This document shows positions 35,030 to 47,684 of a stretch of 64,000 nt of DNA, in pieces (positions within the stretch are counted from its first letter, which is position 1; every line of letters begins with the position of its first letter). The DNA lies in the NCBI GenBank assembly GCA_946807835.1, contig OX327700.1, positions 28,680,001 to 28,744,000 on the forward strand. The letters are read 5' to 3'. The notes below the pieces were generated by a model. The model did no database searches. It was not told the origin of the DNA and was given only the letters and a program-made list of their open reading frames with translations. Source of the DNA: Ailanthus altissimus. Taxonomy: Eukaryota > Streptophyta > Magnoliopsida > Sapindales > Simaroubaceae. The position numbers were made by a program, and so were the translations under genes.

Positions 35030-36597
35030 CGATTTAGAGGTCTGTGTGTTTGTTCTTTGCTTTTAAAATGAGATGGAGGAGGAGAGTGTGTTTGTGTTAG
35101 CGGAGTTCACAAAGTTGGAAGCTTTTTTAGTTGGAGGCGGTTGAAGTCGTGAAGATGACATGAAATCCAAAGAAATTGGCCAACTGTCACTTGGGTTTTG
35201 TCATTTGGATACTAAAATTGAAGTTGAAAGAAAATTATTTAAATTGTTGAATTAAAATTATAAAATTAATTATTAATTTAATGAAAATAAAAATAATTTA
35301 TTATTAATATTGTTAAAACAATTTATTTTTTTAAAAGCCTTTCTATGATACAGTAATAAAAATTACGATATCAATAACGTGATTAAAGTGAATTGTTGTC
35401 TAACTATTTATAATAATTATGATAAATAAAATTTGAAAAGAATAACTATTTAGTTAACCTATTAAAAAGTTAATAAAATTTTAATTAATTTAATTTTTTT
35501 CTTTATCATAAGTTGCAATATAATTCTCTCCTTAAAATTTATTACTTAATTTTTACTCTTTTTCTATTCATCTATAATTAAATCGCTCAATTTTTTTATC
35601 TTAGGGGACAAATTTGAACCTTGAAATGTGAAAGTCAATTTACTAACTTCTTTTCAAATTTTTTCCTTAAAACAAATGAAAATAATTTTGCTTCAAAAAA
35701 CAATAAATAAATTGATTTATTAATTTATAAACTTGGTATGTTAAAATTGTACAAAATCAATATGCATTAGAGCAAATGGAAATTTTCATATAGCTAAAAA
35801 TTAATGCATTGTATTTTTAAAGATTGTGCTACACATTTACTTAAAATATTATGTTTATGTAAAAAAACCATAAGTAATTAATATATTTTTTTAAATAATA
35901 ATTGACTAATATATACGATGTGGTCTCCTTCAAAGTAAATAAATAAATAATCTGATTGTTATATAAATTACTAATTAGTATCAAAAGTGATCATTGACTA
36001 ATATTTTACTTTAACTAGTGTAATTTATAACACTTTTGTCATTAAATTATTCTCTAATCATAACTTATAACGTTGTTTTTTAATTTAGTTAATTTTTTTA
36101 AAGAATATAAATCATCATAGATGTGTCATATTATTTATTAAATTTAATTTAAAAATTAATAAATATAATAAAAACTTATTACCTATCATTTATTAACTAC
36201 TCTTATTCCGAAAACTTTAAAAATATAAAGTATCAATGATGTGAGATCATTTACACTATTTTTACCATCTATGTTTGCTTGATATATTATTTTTGAGATA
36301 TAATTTACGATGCTTATCATTATTTTTAATATAATAACTCAACCTTGTTTTGAGAAAATCTACAATTAGTTATTTTTTAGCAGATGTATGGAGTTTAATT
36401 ATTGTCTTGATATAAATTTAGTGCACAAATTAATTTTTAAGTGTTGAAACAAAGAGAGGTATGAATACGAAACCATCTTATAATCGCTCTTTTAGTATGG
36501 TGAAAAATTACAGCAACAAAGTAAAGTAGATGTAGCTCTTAAATTGTCATTTGATATTTGCAAATAGAATAAGATAATTATATATATATATATTAAT
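35030..36597. other. AT-rich intergenic region upstream of MCAT
   Basis: The first ~130 bases must hold the MCAT promoter and leader. The remainder is AT-rich with many TAATTA and TTTAAT words. I see no gene, no clear repeat unit and no terminal inverted repeats. Confidence 0.5.
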
Positions 36598-36732
36598 GAT
36601 TAAGTGAGTGAAGTCACTCACTATTTAATGTGTGACCCTTTGAAAACCAACGTTCGACTTTAAATGAAAAATAGATTAAAATTAAGCGATGACATTTTAA
36701 CACCAATGATAAGTGACTTCGCTCACTTGGTC
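36598..36732. mobile_element. MITE-like element, ~135 bp
   Basis: The left end GATTAAGTGAGTGAAGTCACT and the reverse complement of the right end GACCAAGTGAGCGAAGTCACT agree at 18 of 21 positions. The interior is AT-rich and non-coding. TATATATATA tracts flank both sides and may be the target duplication. The superfamily cannot be fixed from one copy. Confidence 0.6.
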
Positions 36733-38573
36733 AAAATATATATATAATAATCCTTACTTGTTTGGGGCAAATCTAATAAACTCATAGGCTTACCTAACTA
36801 TTTCTTAAGCCTAAATAAGTAAGAATTTGTTCGTTGATGGAAAGTAATAGCTCAATAGCGATTGCGAGAGCTTATGGTTAGTAAGTGAAGAATTTGACTC
36901 AATTAAGTTAAATAAGACTGTTAAGATCATGTTTAAGGCCAAATAAAGTGCTTAAATAGTGTAGAGTTGAGTAGAAAAGAGTTTGAAACACATTTTGGAG
37001 TCTAAAAAGACTTAAGTTTCACAAGATAATTAAGAGATGGTCTAAATCAAAATTAAGGTCAATAAGCTATCTAAATGTGATTATATAAAGTAAGATTGAG
37101 CAAAACTCAACAAGATTGAGCTCGCAACTAAATATTAGTATAGAGTAGGGTTTTTAAAATCATTAACTTATAAAGATAAGATTAAGGTCTGAATTAAACA
37201 TATGTTTATATCAATCTTATGGTTTCTATGCTAAACACAAATTAGTAAACAACTAACAAGAAAATACAAGACAAAGAGAACCATACACAAAATTTTACAT
37301 GATTTGGCCTAAAAACTTACGTTCACGGATAGAGTTCATCATAAAAAACCACTATATGAATGAGATGTTACAAGACATAAGTTACAATAAGAGTAATATC
37401 ACTCATAAATTAGGATCCCATATGTTCTTCCCTTTTTTGGACTTAAAGAGACTATTTTAATGTGCTTTGATGGATATTTCCTTAATAAAGATAAATGACA
37501 ATTCTTGATAATTTATCAAATAATAGAAGATTATCAAGTGGTTTGTAGAGAAAATCCTAATATAGAACTGAAGGGGAAGAAAGTTCTTTAAGAAAGGAGA
37601 ATGAGATGAATACGAAAAAGTTGAATAATGAATGAACCAACTCCCTCCCTATTAGAGAAAGTGAGACTTATATAGTTGAAGTTAATGCAAGCTTATTGAA
37701 CACTTAAAAACTTTTTAATAAAGAAAATAGTATAGTATCTTTACGACTATTTGTCATGCTTGGAGTGTAAGAATACTTCTTTTGTACTGGGGAATATCTT
37801 ATTCAACAAAATTTCATTATTCTAAAAGTGATTTTGACATGTGTCATGTTGGAGTAGATATTGGTGGCAACACGATCTCTACTCAGTGCCACTTTAATAA
37901 TTTTGTACCGATCTATCCCTTATATGAATTGGGCAGTATGACTTGGTACTTTAGGATCGATCTCTTATTGATTGCCTATGTAATCTTATTTTTTAATGAG
38001 GTGTTGAGATGGATGATAACTTTTGGAATACCATCTATCGTAAAGAAGAATTGTTTGTAGTCCCTCTATTAAGTGCTCTGTAAGGCTGCACTTATCTTTT
38101 TGTGTCTTCCTATCTCTTCTCTTGCCAGTTATCATCTGATGTGATTTTTATAAACATATATGGAGAATGTGATGCTTAATGGTAACATGAACCATTGAGT
38201 TATTTTACTAGTATCTCATTTTGACTCTTTGACTGTCACTTGTACGCCAACATGAAAAGTGTAGGGCTTTGTTGATATGTATATTAATTATGAGTCCAAT
38301 GATGATGTGAAATGTGACTTAATTATGATGACATATTCTTTTAACTGTGAGATTAAGTAGTGATATGAAATCCCAAATAGATCTTATTTAATATGCCCTT
38401 TAAGTCAAATGAGAAAAATTTATAGACTTCAGCTCATACTAAGTTTAATAGTCAAGTCTCAATTTGAATTGATTGGCCAATTTGGTGCAAAGTTTAATCT
38501 TACATTCAATAAGTCATATATATCAGTCTATCATTAATCCATGTAGGCAATGTATTATTATCCTCCAACAAAA
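36733..38573. other. Intergenic, probably degraded retroelement sequence
   Basis: The text around 37280-37330 (a TTTACATGATTTGGCC phrase followed by ACGTTCACGGAT) is typical of plant LTR edges read backwards, and a similar phrase recurs near 49600. A 92-aa frame at 37782-38060 has no recognisable motif, and I do not call it a gene. Confidence 0.35.
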
Positions 38574-38945
38574 AATATATATATGTATGAATATAAGTGG
38601 AATTAACTACTTTACACTTTAAGATAGTGCCCTGGAGCACCTTAATTTTGAGCTGATAAAGTACAATAATTACACGACAAACAAGATTTTGAAACAATAT
38701 ATATGTATATAAGTTAATATATATGTATATAAGTGGAATCAATTGCTTCACACTTTAAGAGTGTCCTGAAACACCTTAATTTTAAGCTGATAAAGTACAA
38801 TATTTACACGACAGACAAGATTTTGAAACAATATATATGTATATAAGTGAAATTAACTGCTTAACACTTTTAAGATAGCACCCTGAAACACCTTAATTTT
38901 GAGCTGATAGAGTACAATAATTACAAGACAGACAAGATTTTAAAA
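38574..38945. repeat. Tandem repeat, three ~124-bp units
   Basis: Three head-to-tail copies start with ATATATGTATATAAGTGGAAT-like text (about 38574, 38700 and 38826). Each contains CACTTTAAGA, CACCTTAATTTTGAGCTGAT and ACAAGATTTT. Copies differ at scattered positions and small indels. Confidence 0.75.
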
Positions 38946-39690
38946 GACATTATCATTCCATTATTGGTGGTATAAGCAAATCCTGTGTATTCAGCACAGT
39001 TTTTCTGTGAGGGGAAAAACTACAAATTATTCAATAATCACACGTATTTTACAACAACTTCTGAACTACAATTTAAAATTAGAGCCAGGTTCCAAAATCT
39101 TTCTTCAGTTTCTGTGCAAATGATACCAAGAAAAATTTTGCCTCTGATCTTTCTCAGTATTTGAATGTCAAACTTGCAGCGCCGCCCCTCCCCTCCCCAT
39201 CAGCCTTGAACACATATGCTTGCTTGTGATACAAACAATACATGGCATGCCAGCTGGAGGTAAAAGTCTCCCACCTGTATATCCTGTATACACAGAATAT
39301 TAAAAAATGACCAAAAGAGTCGAAACTTGCATTGGATTTTGGTCTTCAATACACAGTTGAACCCATCTCAAGAAACTAGAAAATAAGGGGTATCAGAAAG
39401 GCAAAACTCAAGTGGCACAACACCCTTATGAAGATTATTTATATGACAGTAAAGAATTCTGTTCATTTTTTTTCTACTTGAGAATCAATTAACTCCAGAT
39501 TGCCTTGAAAAGCTGAGTTTTCTACAAATTTGTAAAATGAAAAGATCATTATTATGAAGTTGTAAAGCTAGGGAATACATTGATGATTGGTATTTCAGGC
39601 AATGCACCTGCAAACAAATTATACATTCTATTAGAGTGCACATAAGGATGCAGCATCCACCATACCTTTCGTTTCATCTGTTTTTTGTTT
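38946..39690. other. 3' flank of SLP1
   Basis: This is presumed 3' untranslated and intergenic sequence after the SLP1 stop on the minus strand. A short C-rich patch at 39182-39200 stands out in AT-rich DNA. No ORF of interest. Confidence 0.4.
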
Positions 39691-42600
39691 CTAAGTATAA
39701 TCAACAATGTGAAGTTCGCTGAAAGTGTCCCTTCTGCTCCTTATTACTCTTGCTTCATTATTGTCCGTTATTTCAAGGACCTGCTGAACAGGAGTCAATG
39801 ATCAGTGAATTCCTTCGTCCTTGATGCTATTTTTCAACAAGGAATAAATAGAAATGAAATCTGAAAGAAACACATGGATGCAATTTAGATAACATAAGTG
39901 CACTTTCAGAGCTATTTGAATTCAGTTATCAAACTTGGCACAAAATTCATTGCATGAGCATGGTATACGAGTCATACTCTCCCACATTCATGAACATGAG
40001 AACCAGCAATTCTATTCCGAGGTACAAATAAGGCAAAACCAGTCCATAGTCGTCCAACAATTGACTCTTTGACAGAATGATCACATGCTTTTGCACCTGG
40101 GAATGTAATTTAGAGCATTATAACAAACATTACCTCTGGTCTTGAATTAAGAACTCCACTAGACATTCCCACATCAACTCTCCATATACTACAGTTGTAT
40201 TTACTGCATGGGAATACCGATGATTCAACAATTTGATATGAAAGAAAAAAAAAAAAAAAGAAAGTCACAAGTGCTGGGAATGGATCCTCAATGATTTGAA
40301 ATGATGTTCATATATGAAGAAGTCACAATAAAGTAGTGTCACATATACCAATTTACCCCAGCAGTTTGAGGAGTATGCCCGACCACCATTGCCTTAGCAC
40401 CTACTGCTTGCAGTGTCTCTTTAAGAACAGCATTTATCTGATGACCATATGATTTTGGTTCAAAGAGCCACAAAAGTCAGATGAGAAATGTTCTGAAACA
40501 TGGTATAGACTAAAATTTCATTGGAGCAGTGCATTAAGTTGAGAAAGTAATAACGTGAATCAATTGAAATGGCAATACAAATAGCAGAAAACCTCATTTT
40601 GAAATGAATCCATATTTCCACATTCCAAGAGAATCACTCGTCCAACCAAAAGTACATGAAGTTGGAAATTGTGAAAGAGAGACAGAATCAATACTAAATT
40701 TTGTCATGCATTACTTCTTCGGAAACTCAAGTAATCCTGAATTTGAATAGTCCTAAATTTCAATTTGAAAACAGCTGATTGTTTGAATAAAGAAGGAGAA
40801 AAAAAAAGGAAATTGAGTGGCATACAAAATACTTGCCTGGCTAATTTGATAGTCCTCCAAATCTGAAGTATCTCTGGAATATAAGCGGTTCCAAACAACA
40901 CTGTCATAACCCCGGGTTGCTATAAAAGGGATGTGAGGGTTACTATCACTCTCATTAAGACCTTTCATCCAGAGAGATACTTCACTGTTGATCCTTTCGA
41001 TGCCATATGCAACTGTGGAAGCACCAATACTCCTATCAGGCATTTCAAAGAACAAAGAAAAAAAATTTCTTATGTACGTCGTAACAAGCTATCATGATGT
41101 GAATGACTAATTCATCCAATGACAGTATCACCATTACCATGATGAGGTAGAAGGCCTCCATGACAGAAGATCCAATCATTAACCTTAAGAACAACAGCAT
41201 GCCTTGCCAACTCGCATGCCAATGGACCTCCTGGTCTAAACAAGACTGATCTGGCAATCACCCCCTTTTGCCTCTGTCCTAATATTTTGAAAACTTCATC
41301 AGAAATTACTCCCCAAAATGCTTGCAACTTGTACAAGCAAGTAATGAGTAATTTGCCATGCAATTGTTCTAGCTGGAAAACAAATATGCTCTTTCATGGC
41401 TAATTAGTTTCGCTACCGTTAATTTAGAGACACTTACCAATACAACCTCTTCATAAAACTGTGAGTGATGAGTAGTGACTAACTGTTGTGATACAGAAGG
41501 AGAAAAATATAAGTATAGCGAGGTAGTCAATTGATAGGAAATAATTTTAGTACCTTCACTAAATTCAATGGTCCCCAATAGCTCTTGGACATTCTCCTAT
41601 CTTCTTTCCATCTTCTAGACATGCCAATCCAGCCAACAAAAGCTTCTTCCCAGTCGTATTCATCATTGTTCAAGTATTCCAGGAAATCAGAGCACTCATC
41701 AAACGCCCCGGATTCTACATATCTAAAATCCCCTTCAACATTCATGGTCTCATGATTCCCATTTACCTACAAGAAGCAGAGGCGGATTTTATCAGTGTAC
41801 TTGTCAAATTTCCATCAACAAAACTTCAGAGTTTTAGCTGGAACATTTATCTGGATAATCAATGTGGTATTAGTGAAACAATTTTCAGAAGCAAATGCAG
41901 AAATTTTATGTGGACTTAGGTGGAATGATGGCAATCTCTTGTGATCTCCAGTGAACCACCAAGCTTAATCAACTCCGGACATTGTTTATATACAGAATGG
42001 TGCTGTCTTTAATAATCATATTAGAAGAAGTGAATTGAGCTTCAGACATGGCTTTTGACACTGACCAGAGTTCTTTACAAGTTTAGAAACACAAACCTGA
42101 AAAACTGCTCCACCTTCAGCTTTTGCCTGTATATCCAATGATCGCAATAAGGATAATATTGCTATTTCATCTTCACCCCGATCAAGTATATCTCCAAGCT
42201 GAATCAATACCTATCTCTCAAAGGAAAAAACCATCATTGATAGGAATCTTCCAATTAGGATGATATCTATCTGATTATTATTGAAACTAAGTTCTTAAAG
42301 CAGAATATAGCAACACCTAGCTAATTCATTATAACTTTAAGGTACTTACCCATACTACAATCAGGAAATTGTATATCAAGTCATCCCATGCATTAAATTC
42401 CCCAACACAGATTTTACAACCTTATAAACTAAATCCCAAATCTTTCATATAGAGCTTATCATGTTTGAAGCACAAATCTTTAGTGCCCTAATATTAGTAG
42501 ATCTATGCTACTAATATTAGATATTACATTCTCTGCAACATGAAATTAGATGATATACCGATTCTTCACCAGTCCACAAGTCTTGACCATCAGAACTCAA

Positions 42601-43220
42601 GACGCCGGCCATCTCAAGTGCACATCTTGCTTGATCAAGGTCTCCATGTAGATCCCCAACTACACAGACAAGTTATATAAAAAAAAAAGATGTTGAAGAT
42701 AATGCTAAGTACACAGAAAAATTAACGAATGGCTTGTGCTAAGACAATAAAACAAGCACTACACATAGAGTTCATCATCAATCAATAATCACATTAAACA
42801 TCATTGCAAAGAGTGTTTTTACTACTTGAAACTCTATTTCAATTTGTATAGCCAATGTAGCCGTCAATTCTCAAGTACTAATCATCGCTCATAACACAAA
42901 ATTAGCAAGTGTCATTATACTTAACACAAATCAATATTCAGGGACTTTAAGAATCAGAAAGTTGAAAATGAATCTAACCCAGAAGCAAAAACAAGAAAGA
43001 CAAAAGTAAAATGAAACTAACCAGCAATAATACGGCGACCAGGAGCAGAGACAAAAGTAGGAGGATTGCCACTAACAACAATAGGCTTTAGTGCACCTGC
43101 TGCTATGCTACCACCATTGCTAGCTTCTGTTAGTCTTTTAGATTGTGAAGAAGAATGCGGCGGCAGAGGTAATGAGTTGAGACAAAGTGAAGCCATTTTA
43201 TGAACATTTACTAACTTCAT
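39691..43220 (-). CDS. SLP1: Shewanella-like protein phosphatase 1, chloroplast
   Basis: This is a PPP-family metallophosphatase of the bacterial-like SLP group, found in plant chloroplasts; its substrates are not known from sequence. Nine exons joined by phase: 43220-43022, 42659-42559, 42210-42097, 41766-41554, 41273-41138, 41012-40837, 40437-40349, 40203-40134, 39780-39691. The first ATG (43220) gives 395 aa; the ATG at 43196 gives 387 aa and starts with a more typical transit peptide, MASLCLNSLPLPPHSS. With the shorter start, metal and catalytic motifs are GDLHGD 60-65, GDILDRG 98-104, GNHE 133-136, CHGG 238-241 and VGHTP 324-328. The exon 6 donor is GC (AG|GCAAGT, 40835-40836), and only this choice keeps the frame. 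The gene appears intact. Confidence 0.92.
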
Positions 43221-43604
43221 AAAAGAATTTTAAGGAGATGCTTTGTTTTCATTGTTTTTGAATATCCAAAAAGCAGAAAGGTCGTTACTCCTCGGCCTTT
43301 CAATTTTTTTTTTTTTTTGGATATCTTGTTACTTATTCTCCTTGAATTTTTCTGGCTGGACTTTTGCCTTGGTAGCTTTTTTCTATTTCTTTTTTATAAA
43401 ATGGCCGAAGCAATCGGATGCATGGGCCGTTGATGTTCCGGGCCCTTTTTGGGTTCAAAGCCCAAACTGTCAATATATGTACAATGCATTCAACTTAGCT
43501 TCATTGGGCTCTGATTTATTTCACTTAGCCAAATAAGATTTGTACCAGTGTTGGTAATTGTTTCTCTCCGGCCATGGCAAGAAAGTTGGAAAAATGAGAA
43601 GAGA

Positions 43605-43783
43605 TTTAGGACTTGGCTATTTTTTTTTTTTTTTTGGGGTGGGTTGGGGGGTAGGGTGGGGATGAAGATGAGAAATTTTATCCACAAAATACCAATTTTT
43701 ATTCGAATGAATTTGGACAACTGTGAATGCCTTGCCCAATTACGATCAATCAAACTACGCCCAGAGGTTTAGGACTTGGCTAT
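43605..43783 (-). mobile_element. Short retroposed insert with poly-A tail and 16-bp duplication
   Basis: TTTAGGACTTGGCTAT occurs at 43605-43620 and again at 43768-43783. The 147 bases between begin with T15 on the plus strand, which is a poly-A tail on the minus strand. This is the structure of a target-primed retroposon. I find no clear tRNA-like A/B boxes, so it may be a SINE of unknown class or a truncated fragment rather than a named family. Confidence 0.75.
43636..43661 (+). other. G-quadruplex-forming motif
   Basis: Five G-runs of three to six bases, with loops of one or two bases, occur in 26 nt: GGGG, GGG, GGGGGG, GGG, GGGG. This meets the usual intramolecular G4 rule. It lies inside the short retroposed insert, next to its tail. 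Confidence 0.7.
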
Positions 43784-44449
43784 GTTATACACGCATAATC
43801 TTCCATACGAGTCATGTTATAAATGCAAATTTTAAGTTTATACACAAAATTTAAAAGTATTTTGAAAAGTTTGACAAAATTAAAATTTGAAATATGTAAC
43901 GCAAAACTTCAAAATAGGTGTATCAATGTTAGAGATCTAATTTAACATATCAAATCGTAGAGAATTAACATTCTAAATGTTCGACGGAAGTGGGACTAAG
44001 TTATTGAGTGGACATAAAACTGAAAAATCAAATCAAAGTGAGTAAACTCCCGCCATATGCAGCCAAGGTTTTGTTAGCCACAATGTGCACTTGTCTACTA
44101 CAACTAAAAAGTAGCACTAGCAAAAGCCAAGTCACATCCCATAGAATATAAGATGGGGATTGAGATTCGGGCATTAGGGTTTGTTTCGATTCAAACCGAC
44201 ATCACATGATCCCTATGGGATAATGGATGATCTTTATTATATCAAATCAATTTAACAAGTTACCTAATTGTTGTTGGTGTTGCACAATTTCCATTATTTT
44301 CTACTTTTTTTTAGAGAACCCATATAATTGATTTGAGCTTGACATGCGATAAGAGAGGAGAACCCAACATGAAAACAAATCTCATATCCGTGTGGCTTTC
44401 TGTAATGGCACTATCAAATGTTACTGGGGATGCTATATATTACTAAAGA
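43784..44449. other. Intergenic region, nothing recognised
   Basis: AT-rich sequence without a coding frame, tandem repeat or recognisable element end. Confidence 0.4.
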
Positions 44450-45640
44450 CATTAAATCTTAAGTAAATATCAACATTGTCTCTAATCCTTAATTACTTTG
44501 ATGATGCCAAGGATTTACTACGACTATACAAGTTATTGTTTGCTCTATATGGGTATCTTGGTTCTACCCACTAAAGGGTCCTTATGAAGAAGAGATGAAC
44601 TTCCTAATTTTAAAAAGATTCTACCAAGTCATGCAAGACATTAGGAATAACAAGCAGCAACACTATAAGGTAATGTAAGATACTAATGAGTCAAGCCAAT
44701 GTGTAAAGAGTGGCTTATTGAGCTAAAAGTAGTAAGTAATGATATTAAATAAGTAGTATGAATTAATACTAAATAATACAATATGTAAGGAGAACCATTA
44801 TCAAATAGAGTGAGTCACTTCTAAATAGTACAACTTGCATATAATTATTTGTTGAACTATCAAGCAATACAACACACTAAGATTAATAATCAGCAAGCAA
44901 CCCTACTAAAAGTGTAATTGAAAAGGAATGACTTGTGAACTACCAAGTAGTGCAAGAAGGTAGAAAAACCAGGTAGCACTATCAAAGTAGTGCAAACCAC
45001 TACTAATAAGGCAGTACACAAAGGAATTATTTCTTAATATATTTAGTGAGCGACACTATCATGCCGTGCGAGTCTTTATCTAATATTCTAATAATATATA
45101 ATACGAGATGTAAGAAAAAGTGAGCAACACTGCAAATTAGTGCCAGACAATAAAAATAACGAGCAATACATAATAAATAATGCGAGTTACTATCAAATGG
45201 CACAACCTATATAAAATAAAATGTTAAGCTACCACGTAATGTGAGATGCAAGAAAGCAAGCAACACAAATATTACTAAGTAGAGCAACATATGTAAATAT
45301 GCATGTAAGGCAACGAAATAATGAGCAACACCATTAAATGGCGTAAATCACTATCGAATAATGAAAAATACAAGGAATGGCATGTTAAATTATCAAGTAA
45401 TTTCAAACAATAAGAATAACAAATATCATTATCAATTTAATACGAGTTACAAAGAATATTAACAAGCAACACAGCTAAATAATACAAGTTACTATCGAAG
45501 AGCATAACACAAAGAATAACTTTTTTAAAACTGTCAAATAGTGTGAACCACTAGGAACAATAAGCAACACTAATAAAAATAGTGCAAATTGTTATCAACT
45601 ACAACAACACACAATCAATAAAATGTTGAATCACACTTAA
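44450..45640. repeat. Degenerate minisatellite, ~1.1 kb
   Basis: Phrases such as AGCAACACTA, AATAGTGCAAGT, TACTATCAAAT and ATAAGAATAACAAGCAA recur about every 40-60 bases in shuffled, mutated form. Units are too diverged to count exactly. No coding potential. Confidence 0.55.
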
Positions 45641-46150
45641 TAGTAATTAAATCCTTTTTCCCAACATACTACTAATGATTAATGTAACCCATCAAGAAGT
45701 TGAATGTGTCTCAATTACAAAATTATCATCAAACTATTGGCTATTTGTTTGTTGCCACGATCTTTAACAAGGAACTTCTTTTCTTATCGTGAACCTAATC
45801 CATGTCATGTTTCTTTATATGGAATGATCATTTTCTTGGCAGTTTTTTGGCTACATTCAGTGTTGGAAAAATTACTGAATAGTCTTTTGAAGAAAATTTA
45901 ATTAATTTTTTATATTTTTTTAATATCTTAATCTATCTCTTTTATTAAAAAAATTTAAAATATCTTTTTAAAAATAGTAAAATAAATTTGATTAAATATA
46001 AGATTATTTATTATAATAAAATATATTAATTCACTTCATTGCTTTCAAAAAATTATACTTCAAACATTATTTCCATTAAAAAAATAATGTTTGAAATTCA
46101 TTTTTGTAAAGTAGTAAAGTAAATTTGATTAAATATAAGATTATTTTTAT
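45641..46150. other. Intergenic spacer before the Copia-derived element
   Basis: AT-rich. The phrase AATTTGATTAAATATAAGATTATT occurs in near-identical form at about 45985-46010 and 46120-46145, a small local duplication. No gene. Confidence 0.4.
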
Positions 46151-46991
46151 TTATTAAAATTTGATGATCCAAAATTGTATTTGAGTATGATTTTGAGTTG
46201 AAGACCAATGAGCAGTTAACACGTAAGTGAGTATTCATTAGACGTACAAGAAATGGATGAAAGTAAAAAAGGAGTTGAAGCATGCGAAGGGAAATATTTC
46301 CTAGGCTTGGGCACTACGGGGCTGCTTAGCACCTTAACTCCAAACTTAGAACCTCCAACGTTGCGACATCAAATCAAAATCGCACCGACGCCGCAACTCC
46401 CACATGCAAGAAATTAGCGTTTTAAGTCAGTTAAATTTATTTGAGTCATTTTGGATGCCCTAAACATATAAACTTCTATTTCAACAATAAATATGATTTT
46501 TAGAAACGGTTTGGAATCTATATAAATCCTTATAAACTCATTAGATTATGTGTGCATTTGCATACATCAAAGACATGTAAGATAGTGTCAAATAGAGAGC
46601 TCGTAGAGTACTAGAGTATTAAGTGCAGGACAGAGTGTATTGTTATAGGAGTGCTTGAAATACCGAGTACGCAAAAGAGCTTTGATAGACCCTTTGGAGA
46701 GCTCGTATTTTATTCTATTTATTATCTCTTGTGAAAGATCTTTATGATGTAATAGTTATAAACTAAGTAATAAAAGAAATTAAGATCTCGTGATCCACTA
46801 TGAACGTAGGCATTTGTTGTCGAACTCCGTAAATTTTTTATGCCTTATATGTAATTGTTGTCTCTATTTTATTTTGAGTAAAACTTTTTATTCTTATTTT
46901 ATTTGTGATCAAAGTCTTCCACATCCACTTAGGGTTTTAGGGTGTTAAATTACTTATAAAATAGTGTTAGGGTATGTAAAAACTCCCAACA
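46151..46991 (+). repeat. 5' LTR of the non-autonomous element
   Basis: It aligns to 47685-48534. A GC-richer island around 46300-46420 contains GGGCACTACGGGGCTGC and GCACCGACGCCGC. A TATATAAAT box lies near 46520. It ends CCCAACA. Confidence 0.7.
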
Positions 46992-47684
46992 AGTGGTATC
47001 AAAGTTATAGTTAAGATTGATACATAAGTGGTATCAAAGCCAAGGTCATGACGACTGGCAAGGATGAAGACAAAAGAATTGAAAAAAAAATACCAAGAGC
47101 CTAATAGTGTAGTAGACTGTTACTACAAGAGGAATGGCTGGGAGTAAGGATTGAAGAGCAATAAAAAAGAAAGTCAGATATAAGTGAAAATGCTGCAATA
47201 GTCTATGAGGAAGACTTAAAGTTGCAAAATTCTTTGTAACTTTAAAGGAATACTGAAGGTAATTAAAGGGTCTATGGTAATAATGAAAGGTAAAAAGTAC
47301 AATAGAGATTATGTATTTGATGGGAATGCTACGAGTGGCTTAACATACATTGTTGAGGGTATGCAAACTAAGAGACAGCATTGAAGATTAACTCACCGCA
47401 GTGACAAGGGTCGAAGGAGAATGTATGAAAAGGATGTTGCTGGTAGAGATAAGTTTCAGTTAAAGAAGTATTGTGATGGTGTCAAGAGTGACATTGAAGA
47501 TCACAATACGAAGGTTACTCAAGGGAAGATGCATTCATATCTTCAGAGACCGAAGTCACAAGCCTTAATGGAGTTAAGTCGACGAAAAGACTAAACTAAA
47601 TCAATGCTAGAATAATTAAGCATTGGCTGAAGAGTGGATAGATCTTAGAAAGCTTCTTAAAAGATTTTGAATTAAAGAATGGCT

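Noticed and set aside
37782..38060. 92-aa plus-strand ORF considered as a gene
   Set aside because: No motif, AT-rich codon use, and surrounding sequence that looks like decayed retroelement.
38574..38945. Regularly spaced repeats considered as a CRISPR array
   Set aside because: The units are contiguous with no unique spacers, and the DNA is a plant nuclear genome.
39950..40095. Open stretch inside the last SLP1 intron (AKACDHSVKESIVGRLW)
   Set aside because: At first it looked like SLP1 exon 8, but the family segment CKYNCSIWRVDVGMSSGV was found at 40134-40203 and fits the phase exactly.
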